In this document: positions 1-5,283 of the stretch, in pieces
How the letters are laid out: each line of letters starts with the position of its first letter
Position numbering within the stretch: position 1 is the first letter of the stretch
Source: Ilumatobacteraceae bacterium
Lineage (GTDB): Bacteria; Actinomycetota; Acidimicrobiia; Acidimicrobiales; Ilumatobacteraceae
DNA length: 6,291 bases
NCBI GenBank assembly: GCA_023254985.1
Contig: JALRJT010000204.1
Span: forward strand, 1-6,291
Direction: 5' to 3'
Position numbers and translations under genes: made by a program
Notes under the pieces: model-generated
What the model was told of the DNA's origin: nothing
Seen by the model: the letters and a program-made list of their open reading frames with translations, nothing else
The model's database searches: none

Positions 1-10
1 CCTTCACCCA

Positions 11-934
11 ATGGCCGTTGCTCAACTTGACTCCGTTGCTGACGTTCGCAACGCGCTCGGAACACACGGCTATCTCGCCGACGACGGACTCGCGACCGCG
101 GTCTTCCTCGCACTCAGCCTGAGGCGCCCGCTCCTCCTCGAGGGTGAGGCCGGTGTCGGCAAGACCGAACTGGCCAAGGTGATCGCCTCGATGACCGGTG
201 CGGAACTCATTCGCCTGCAGTGTTACGAGGGCATTGACGCCTCACAAGCCGTCTACGACTGGGACTATTCGCGCCAGCTCCTGCATCTTCGCGCAGCCGA
301 GGCAACCGGTGAGTCGCGGACCAAAGACACCTCGGCACTCGAAAGCGAGCTGTACAACGAGCGCTTCCTGATCAAGCGGGCACTCCTGCGGGCCCTCGAA
401 GCTCGCTCGACTCCACCCGTTCTCCTCATCGACGAGATCGATCGTGCAGACGACGAGTTCGAGGCCTACCTGCTGGAGGTGCTCTCCGATTTCCAGATCA
501 CGATTCCCGAACTGGGCACGTTCAAAGCCACCACACCACCGGTCGTCGTGCTCACCTCGAATCGCACGCGCGACGTGCATGACGCGCTCAAGCGACGCTG
601 TCTCTACCACTGGGTCGAGCACCCGACGTTCGAACGCGAAGTCGCCATCGTGCGCTCACGCGTGCCGCAGGTGTCCGAGACGCTCGCCAAGCAGGTTGCA
701 GCAGCGGTCGGTGGCCTGCGACAGATGAGCCTCTACAAGCCACCCGGTGTGGCAGAGACGATCGACTGGGCGAGCGCGCTCGCCCGTCTCGGCGTGCGCG
801 AACTCGACGACAGCGTCGTGGCTGCGACGCTCGGCACCGTGCTCAAGTACCGCGAGGACCACGACAAGGTGGCCGAACACGGCATCCCACAGTTGATCAA
901 GCAAGCCTTCGACAAGGGCCTCCTCTCCGGCTGA
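11..934 (+). CDS. coxD: CoxD-like MoxR-family AAA+ ATPase, CO dehydrogenase maturation
   Basis: This 307-residue protein is a MoxR-type AAA+ ATPase of the CoxD group. Visible motifs are Walker A GEAGVGKT (residues 45-52, Lys51), Walker B LLIDEID (138-144, Asp141/Glu142), a sensor-1 stretch VVLTSNRTRD, and a downstream KRRC segment in the arginine-finger position. Length matches the family. In the carboxydotroph Oligotropha, CoxD is an ATP-dependent chaperone needed to build the Cu-S-Mo active site of CO dehydrogenase in the cytoplasm; I transfer that role by family and by the adjoining coxE, XdhC and coxG genes. The ATG at base 11 has only ten bases before it, without a ribosome binding site, so a start further upstream cannot be excluded, but the residues after it look like a natural N-terminus. 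CoxE follows after 8 bases. It could serve another molybdenum hydroxylase rather than CO dehydrogenase itself. Confidence 0.93.
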   Translation: MAVAQLDSVADVRNALGTHGYLADDGLATAVFLALSLRRPLLLEGEAGVGKTELAKVIASMTGAELIRLQCYEGIDASQAVYDWDYSRQLLHLRAAEATGESRTKDTSALESELYNERFLIKRALLRALEARSTPPVLLIDEIDRADDEFEAYLLEVLSDFQITIPELGTFKATTPPVVVLTSNRTRDVHDALKRRCLYHWVEHPTFEREVAIVRSRVPQVSETLAKQVAAAVGGLRQMSLYKPPGVAETIDWASALARLGVRELDDSVVAATLGTVLKYREDHDKVAEHGIPQLIKQAFDKGLLSG

Positions 935-942
935 CTCGCCCC

Positions 943-2064
943 ATGACCCTCACCCAGCGCTCGTCCGCCGAGCACATGGCGGTCTCCTTTGCGCGCGTCT
1001 TACGCGGAGCGGGACTCAGCGTGCCGCTCGATTCGGTACTCACCTTCGTATCCGCCCTCGGACTCACCTCGATCACCGATCGCGACGCCGTGTATTGGGC
1101 GGCCAGAGCAACGCTCATCAGACGCCCCGAGGACCAACCGCTCTTCGATCGCGCGTTCACGGTGTTCTGGGAACAACGATCGAGCACGACAGAACCAGAG
1201 GAGTCGACGACCGAGAGCGTCACGTTGCTCGTCGACGATGACGACCTCGCAGGCGACGCGGACTCAACGGAGCATCAGGGCGAGACGGTACATCTGCGCT
1301 TCTCGGCGATCGAGACGCTCCGCGACAAGGACTTCGCTGCGTACAACGCCGCTGAACTCGCAGAGTCGACGCATCTCATGCAGCGGCTGCACGTGATGGG
1401 TCCACGAAGATCGTCGTTACGTCTGGTTTCGACTCGACGCCGCGGGGCTCGCCACGACATGCGCGCCACCGTACGCGAAGCGCTCGCCACGTCTGGGGAG
1501 CCCCTCCATCTGCGTCATCGCACGCACGGCGCACGCCAACGTCGGCTGGTGGTGCTGCTCGACATCTCCGGTTCGATGGAGCCGTATTCGCGAGCGATGC
1601 TGCGCTTCATGCACGCCGCACTCGTCGGACGTCAACGTGTCGAGGCCTTCACCTTCGGCACACGACTCACCCGGTTGACAAAGGAACTCGCCCAACGCGA
1701 CCCCGACCGTGCGCTCTCGAGAGCATCGGCGCAAGTTCCCGACTGGAGTGGCGGCACGCGTCTCGGCGAAAGTTTGCGCACGTTCAACGACACGTGGGGC
1801 GTGCGCGGCATGGCACGAGGTGCGATCGTCGTCATCGTGAGCGACGGCTGGGACCGCGGTGATCCGCGCATCCTGGCCGAGCAGATGTCGCGCCTGTCGC
1901 GCGTCGCCTTTCGCACCGTCTGGGTCAACCCACTCAAGGTGACGCCGGGTTACGCACCACTCGCCCGCGGCATGGCGGCCGCGCTTCCCTACGTCGATGA
2001 CTTCGTCGAAGGGCATTCGCTTGCCGCCCTCGAACGCCTCGCAGACGTCATTTCCGCCGATTGA
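943..2064 (+). CDS. coxE: CoxE-like von Willebrand factor A domain protein
   Basis: This 373-residue protein is a CoxE-type VWA protein. The C-terminal half is the VWA domain with a complete metal-ion-dependent adhesion site: DISGS at residues 207-211, the Thr of SGGTR (Thr272) and the Asp of VSDGWDRGD (Asp301). The C-terminal region WVNPLKVTPGYAPLARGM is a strongly conserved CoxE signature. The N-terminal part is a helical region, followed by an acidic stretch (about residues 86-110) and a conserved KDFAAYNAAELAE segment. VWA/MoxR pairs act as substrate-remodelling machines; here CoxE is expected to pair with the CoxD ATPase eight bases upstream and to recognise the immature CO dehydrogenase. 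The start is the first ATG after the coxD stop; no Shine-Dalgarno is seen, which suggests translational coupling. The gene ends in TGA followed at once by an in-frame TAG. Confidence 0.94.
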   Translation: MTLTQRSSAEHMAVSFARVLRGAGLSVPLDSVLTFVSALGLTSITDRDAVYWAARATLIRRPEDQPLFDRAFTVFWEQRSSTTEPEESTTESVTLLVDDDDLAGDADSTEHQGETVHLRFSAIETLRDKDFAAYNAAELAESTHLMQRLHVMGPRRSSLRLVSTRRRGARHDMRATVREALATSGEPLHLRHRTHGARQRRLVVLLDISGSMEPYSRAMLRFMHAALVGRQRVEAFTFGTRLTRLTKELAQRDPDRALSRASAQVPDWSGGTRLGESLRTFNDTWGVRGMARGAIVVIVSDGWDRGDPRILAEQMSRLSRVAFRTVWVNPLKVTPGYAPLARGMAAALPYVDDFVEGHSLAALERLADVISAD

Positions 2065-2073
2065 CTAGATCCC

Positions 2074-2391
2074 ATGCGTGACTTGCTCGACGATCTCGAT
2101 GGCTGGAGGGCCAAGGGCAAACGCATTGCACTGGCCCGCGTCGTTGATATTGAGGGCAGCGGACCGCGTGACCCAGGCGCGGCAATGGCGGTGAACGAAG
2201 ACGGCGACGTGATCGGCTCCGTCAGCGGTGGTTGCGTCGAAGGTGCCGTCGTGGCCGAGGCACTCGCGATGCTGAACGGCAACAACACCCCGCGGCTCGT
2301 CACCTTCGGCTACTCCGACGACGAGGCCTTCGCCGTTGGCCTCACCTGCGGTGGCATCATCCATCTCTTCATCCAGCCGCTCACCTTCTGA
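2074..2391 (+). CDS. Small XdhC/CoxI N-terminal-domain protein
   Basis: This 105-residue protein consists only of the XdhC/CoxI N-terminal domain (the Pfam XdhC_CoxI domain). It shows GSGPRDPGAAMAV near residue 28, SGGCVEG with Cys54, and LTCGG with Cys92, ending in the FIQP motif that normally closes this domain. XdhC-type proteins bind molybdenum cofactor, protect it while it is sulfurated, and hand it to the apo-enzyme of the xanthine oxidase family. The Rossmann domain that follows in full-length XdhC is absent here; it lies in the next gene, whose ATG is one base after this TGA. The clean ends, a proper start, and conserved termini speak for a stand-alone protein rather than a broken gene. 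It is probably translated by coupling to coxE, nine bases upstream. It is related to CoxF and CoxI, but I cannot assign either symbol safely. Confidence 0.88.
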   Translation: MRDLLDDLDGWRAKGKRIALARVVDIEGSGPRDPGAAMAVNEDGDVIGSVSGGCVEGAVVAEALAMLNGNNTPRLVTFGYSDDEAFAVGLTCGGIIHLFIQPLTF

Positions 2392-2392
2392 C

Positions 2393-3196
2393 ATGGACCT
2401 GTACTCCATCTACGCCGAACGCGTGCGCGCCAACGTGCCAACCGCGCTCGTCACCGTCATCGATGGGCCAAACATCGGCTCGATGCTGCTGCTCTCCCCC
2501 GGAAACCAGCCGCTCGGAACGCTCGGCGAACCCGAACTTGATCGCGTGGTCGTGCGCGATGCCGAAGGCGAAATCGAAGCGGGTCGAACGAGCGTGCGCC
2601 ACTACGGACCACAGGGCCAGACGACCCCGGAGGACTTAGTTGACACCCCGACCGTGCGGGTCTTCGTCGACGTCTCCTCGCCACCCCCGACGATGTGGAT
2701 CTTTGGCGCGGTCGACTTCACGGCCGCGCTCGCCAAAGTCGCAAAGGTGCTCGGTTACCACGTGGTGGTCTGTGATGCGCGCGAAGTCTTCGCCACGCGC
2801 CGACGCTTCCCGATGGCAGACGAGGTGCTCGTGTCGTGGCCTGCTCCGCTGTTCTCCGAACGCGGGCACCAGCTCGGCTCTCGTGACGCAGTCTGTATCC
2901 TCACCCACGACTCGAAGTTCGACGTGCCGGCGGTGCAAGGCGCATTGGGCACGAACGTGGGTTACATCGGTGTCATGGGTAGTCGAAAGACACACGCCAA
3001 GCGTCTGGAACGGCTCGCTGAAGTCGGCGTGACCGACACTGCCGACCTCACACGACTGATGTCGCCGATCGGACTCGATCTCGGCGCACGCACTCCCGAA
3101 GAAACCGCGATCTCGATTTGTGGCGAGATCATCGCACGACGCACGGGTCGGCTCGCACCGTCGCTGCGCGACGGCACCGGGCCGATTCACAAATAA
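2393..3196 (+). CDS. XdhC/CoxF-like accessory protein with C-terminal Rossmann domain
   Basis: This 267-residue protein belongs to the XdhC family. Residues 1 to about 95 are a degenerate copy of the XdhC N-terminal domain (PTALVTVIDGP, GTLGEPELD) in which both cysteines of the previous protein are missing. From residue 101 a Rossmann-like XdhC C-terminal domain follows: IFGAVDFTAAL (103-113), VVVCDARE (124-131), LTHDSKFD with Asp173, GVMGSRKT (194-200), and the terminal GARTPEETAISICGEI. The family helps load sulfurated molybdenum cofactor into xanthine-oxidase-type enzymes; length is close to CoxF, so this could be its counterpart. The start at 2393 is chosen because MDLYSIYAERV begins the recognisable domain and follows the preceding stop by one base. 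A longer form from an in-frame ATG at 2336 would add 19 Ser-rich residues overlapping the upstream gene and is unlikely. The TAA stop abuts the end of the opposing peptidase gene. Confidence 0.9.
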   Translation: MDLYSIYAERVRANVPTALVTVIDGPNIGSMLLLSPGNQPLGTLGEPELDRVVVRDAEGEIEAGRTSVRHYGPQGQTTPEDLVDTPTVRVFVDVSSPPPTMWIFGAVDFTAALAKVAKVLGYHVVVCDAREVFATRRRFPMADEVLVSWPAPLFSERGHQLGSRDAVCILTHDSKFDVPAVQGALGTNVGYIGVMGSRKTHAKRLERLAEVGVTDTADLTRLMSPIGLDLGARTPEETAISICGEIIARRTGRLAPSLRDGTGPIHK

Positions 3197-3853
3197 CTAC
3201 ACGAGCGGATTGGCGATCCGCGACCAGGACCAGATTCGGTCATCCATCAGGTGTAACTCGACACTGCGTCCGGTGCGCGGGGCCTGGATGATTGCGCTCT
3301 CGATGCCGAGATAGAGCGCAACGTGCCCAGGTCGTCACACGAGATCGCCAGGCTGTGCTTCATCCACGCTCACACGTGATGACACGTCGTATTGCAGGGT
3401 CGAACCGCGTGGCAGTGCGACGCCGCTCGACTTCCATGCAAAGCGCGTGAGCCCTGAGCAGTCGAGTCCGATTCCCGGTCGCTCGGAATTCTCTTGATAA
3501 GGAACACCGAGCTGTGTGAGCCCAGCCACCACCGCACGTTGGCGCGCCACGGAGGAGTCCTTCCACGCAGTGCGAAGCGCGCGCACGTCGACTTCGAGGA
3601 ATGCGGCGACTCGGGCAGCGAGACGATCGGCAAAGACGAGGTAGAGGTCATAGGCGTCAGGGTCACGCCGGTCCGCGTATCGATCGATCGCCTCGAGGGC
3701 GACCCGTGCTTCGGCGACGATGCGAGCCTCCTGTCCACTCGGCATCGGCGTGGCGCTGGCCGGCTGGGAAACGAGACCAAGGCCGACCATGACGAACCCC
3801 GCCACGACGGCGAGTCGACGGGAGGTATGGGGGTAACGAGAACGAATGTTCAT
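3197..3853 (-). pseudogene. Secreted NlpC/P60 peptidase gene interrupted by an in-frame TGA
   Basis: Read from ATG 3853-3851, this encodes a signal peptide (residues 1-34: RR near 12-13, hydrophobic core, cleavage after ASA), a helical spacer (about 40-100) and an NlpC/P60 domain with catalytic Cys132 in LDCSGLTRFAW. An in-frame TGA at 3337-3335 (codon 173) cuts translation just after PGDLV. The same frame continues for 45 more codons as RPGHVALYLG (His177), IIQAPRTG (Gln190 as the third polar residue) and IWSWSRIANPLV, to a TAG at 3199-3197. So the full gene is 218 codons and the stop removes two of three catalytic residues. Such enzymes cleave peptidoglycan stem peptides outside the membrane. 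The aromatic residue usual at codon 173 suggests TGG changed to TGA; CGA to TGA is also possible. Other Trp codons in the gene are TGG, so general TGA recoding is not indicated. It may be a fresh null allele or a sequencing error. Confidence 0.85.
3205..3221. terminator. Weak candidate hairpin just after the XdhC stop
   Basis: GCGGAT (3205-3210) and ATCCGC (3216-3221) form a perfect 6-bp stem with a 5-base loop, starting nine bases after the stop of the + strand operon. No T-run follows on the + strand, and the stem lies inside the last codons of the opposing gene, so the pairing may be accidental. It is the only hairpin I saw near this convergent junction. Confidence 0.22.
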
Positions 3854-3875
3854 GGGGGTGACCGTTTCTGCCGGG

Positions 3876-3899
3876 GCGACCTCGGGGGGTCAAGGTCGC
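3876..3899 (-). promoter_or_regulatory. Hairpin in the 5' leader of the peptidase gene
   Basis: GCGACCT (3876-3882) pairs perfectly with AGGTCGC (3893-3899) across a 10-base loop. It ends 22 bases before the peptidase ATG, so on the transcript it would sit in the 5' leader close to the ribosome-binding region, where no Shine-Dalgarno sequence is visible. A competing inner GACC/GGTC pairing (3878-3881 with 3888-3891) is possible. Whether it is an operator, an RNA control element or chance cannot be told from this one sequence. Confidence 0.35.
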
Positions 3900-3968
3900 G
3901 CTGCGGGAACAATATGTCAGGTATGTAACAGTGTAATTCATCAAACCGTAATATTCGGTGACCCTGAG

Positions 3969-3991
3969 AAACCCAACACGGACAAGGGTTT
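3969..3991. promoter_or_regulatory. AAACCC-N11-GGGTTT dyad overlapping a TTGACA hexamer
   Basis: The 6-bp arms AAACCC (3969-3974) and GGGTTT (3986-3991) are exact inverted repeats with an 11-base spacer. The right arm overlaps TTGACA at 3990-3995, a perfect -35 hexamer for the rightward operon. This arrangement would suit a repressor site for the nucleotidyltransferase-coxG operon. The weak point is the missing -10: the nearest candidate, CAAGAT at 4016-4021, is spaced 20 bases away, although its distance to the GTG at 4028 would suit a leaderless transcript. Confidence 0.35.
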
Positions 3992-4027
3992 GACAGAACT
4001 GACCGCTCTTTCGGGCAAGATGCTGGA

Positions 4028-4651
4028 GTGACATCCCCCACGCCCCTGATCCTGCTTGCCGGGGGTGCCGGGAAACGGTTCGGCACCGATGCACACAAGC
4101 TGACCGTCGTCGTGTGTGGCCGCCCTGTCGCCTCGTGGGCCATCGAAGGAGCGCTCGAGTCACAGGTCGGCCCCCTCATCATCGTCACTGGGTCGACCGC
4201 TGTCGCCCTTCCTGACGATCTCAGCACCGACGCCAAGTCCTCGATCGCCCGATTTGGCGCACCACGATTCATTGGCAACCCACACTGGCAATCCGGCATG
4301 GCCACCTCGCTGCAGGCCGGACTTGCGGCGTGCGAGGGCTCCGAAGCCGTCGTCGTCGGACTCGCAGATCAGCCGTGCGTGACCCCAGACGCGTGGCGAG
4401 AGGTTGCTGCGTCACAGTCGCCGATCGCGGTCGCGACATATGACGGGCGTCGAGGAAACCCCGTTCGACTGCATGCGGCCTTGTGGCCGAACCTCCCGCG
4501 CACAGGAGACGAGGGTGCGCGAGGATTGTTCCGCTCTCACCCAGAACTCGTCGAAGAAGTAGCCTGTTCGGGGTCGGCAGTGGACGTTGACACGCGTGAC
4601 GACATCGCTCGCGTCGAAGAATGTCTCTCGTCAAGAAAGAAGCATCGCTAA
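4028..4651 (+). CDS. MobA/MocA-like molybdenum cofactor nucleotidyltransferase
   Basis: This 207-residue protein is a GT-A fold NTP transferase of the MobA/MocA group. It shows the nucleotide-binding loop LLAGGAGKRFG (residues 9-19) with Lys24, a metal-binding GLADQP (111-116, Asp114), RGNPVRLHAALWP from about residue 142, TGDEGARGLFR, and VDVDTRDDIARVE near the end. The family joins CTP or GTP to molybdopterin; enzymes of the xanthine oxidase family, including CO dehydrogenase, use the cytosine dinucleotide, so a MocA-like CTP transferase is the expected role beside coxG. The overall pattern (GNP segment, GDEGAR) resembles MocA, while the LAGG loop is closer to MobA, so specificity is open. 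The start is GTG at 4028; the ATG at 4020 in another frame stops after three codons. The TAA stop overlaps the next ATG. A general sugar or nucleotide transferase role is less likely given the neighbours. Confidence 0.85.
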   Translation: MTSPTPLILLAGGAGKRFGTDAHKLTVVVCGRPVASWAIEGALESQVGPLIIVTGSTAVALPDDLSTDAKSSIARFGAPRFIGNPHWQSGMATSLQAGLAACEGSEAVVVGLADQPCVTPDAWREVAASQSPIAVATYDGRRGNPVRLHAALWPNLPRTGDEGARGLFRSHPELVEEVACSGSAVDVDTRDDIARVEECLSSRKKHR

Positions 4652-5283
4652 TGGATCTCCATCACGAGTTCACGGTCAACGTTCCGATCGACGAAGCGTG
4701 GCGCGTACTCACTGATCTCGAGCACATCGCCCCCTGTCTCCCTGGCGCCCAGTTGACCGAAGTCGAAGGCGAGACGTACCGGGGTCAGGTAAAAATCAAG
4801 GTCGGACCGATCCTCGCCCAATTCAAAGGTCAGGCGAGCTTCGTCAGCCGTGACGACGTAGCCCACACCGCGACGCTGAAAGGCGAGGGTCGCGACACGA
4901 CCGGCAAGGGGAACGCGTCGGCGATGATCACCGCCGAGCTCACTGCCGTCGATTCGAATTCGACTCGATGCGTCGTCAACACCGACCTGTCGATCTCGGG
5001 CAAGGTCGCGCAATTCGGTCGTGGTGCTCTCGCCGACGTGAGCGACAAACTCCTCGCCCAGTTCGTGGAGAACCTCAACCAACTCATCGCCTCGTCCCCA
5101 GCAGTGGCACCGACTCCGGTCAGCGCTCCGCAAGCGACGACGAATGAGGTCCGCATCATCGAATCTGCCGAGGTGGCGCCACTGGATCTGCTCGGCACAG
5201 CCGGTGCACCGATTCTCAAGCGCGCGATTCCCGTAGTCGTTGCGCTCATCGCCATCGTCGTCATCGGTGTCCTCGTTTTCTAG
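4651..5283 (+). CDS. coxG: CoxG, SRPBCC-domain membrane adaptor of CO dehydrogenase
   Basis: This 210-residue protein is CoxG. Residues 1 to about 145 are an SRPBCC (START-like) domain with the signature HEFTVNVPIDEAWRVLTDLE, then APCLPGAQL, VKIKVGPI and a closing FGRGALADVSDKLL helix. A flexible Pro/Thr/Ala-rich linker (about 152-187) leads to one membrane helix at 192-210, preceded by Lys190-Arg191 and ending at the C-terminus. CoxG anchors cytosolic CO dehydrogenase at the membrane, and in mycobacteria it has been reported to bind menaquinone and supply it to the enzyme. The ATG at 4651 is chosen because the conserved domain starts there and TAATG overlaps the upstream stop, typical of coupled translation; an in-frame ATG at 4621 would add ten unconserved residues. 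The next gene starts inside its last codons. Confidence 0.93.
   Translation: MDLHHEFTVNVPIDEAWRVLTDLEHIAPCLPGAQLTEVEGETYRGQVKIKVGPILAQFKGQASFVSRDDVAHTATLKGEGRDTTGKGNASAMITAELTAVDSNSTRCVVNTDLSISGKVAQFGRGALADVSDKLLAQFVENLNQLIASSPAVAPTPVSAPQATTNEVRIIESAEVAPLDLLGTAGAPILKRAIPVVVALIAIVVIGVLVF

Larger units (their letters stand above)
3854..4027. promoter_or_regulatory. Divergent intergenic region with AT-rich core and dyad repeats
   Basis: This 174-base gap separates the leftward peptidase gene from the rightward nucleotidyltransferase gene, so it should hold promoters for both. Its middle (about 3908-3960) is clearly richer in A+T than the surrounding genes. Dyads seen are GCGACCT/AGGTCGC (3876-3899), ACCG/CGGT around AATATT (3945-3959), and AAACCC/GGGTTT (3969-3991). 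A consensus -35 hexamer TTGACA lies at 3990-3995 on the + strand, but no good -10 follows at normal spacing. I found no convincing leftward -10/-35 pair and no recognisable riboswitch. A 62-residue rightward reading frame that spans this region has no recognisable domain and I do not call it a gene. Confidence 0.5.

Noticed and set aside
1417..2016. A 199-codon open frame on the - strand opposite coxE
   Set aside because: It lies entirely under the conserved VWA domain and its translation is low-complexity shadow sequence without motifs.
2336..2392. Longer N-terminus for the second XdhC-family protein
   Set aside because: The 19 extra residues are Ser-rich, overlap the upstream gene in another frame, and precede the natural domain start.
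2636..3190. A 184-codon open frame on the - strand opposite the XdhC Rossmann domain
   Set aside because: No domain is recognisable, and the + strand reading is strongly conserved.
3335..3337. TGA read as tryptophan or selenocysteine
   Set aside because: Trp is TGG elsewhere in the gene, TGA ends coxD, coxE and the small XdhC gene, and NlpC/P60 enzymes are not known to use selenocysteine here. A mutation or base-call error is simpler.
3846..4031. A 61-residue + strand frame across the divergent intergenic region, with a CxxC-like pair
   Set aside because: It spans the regulatory region and the peptidase start, contains only one Cys pair (ICQVC) without domain context, and has no ribosome binding site.
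4621..4650. Earlier in-frame ATG for coxG
   Set aside because: It would add ten residues not typical of CoxG, while the ATG at 4651 starts the conserved domain and overlaps the preceding stop as TAATG.
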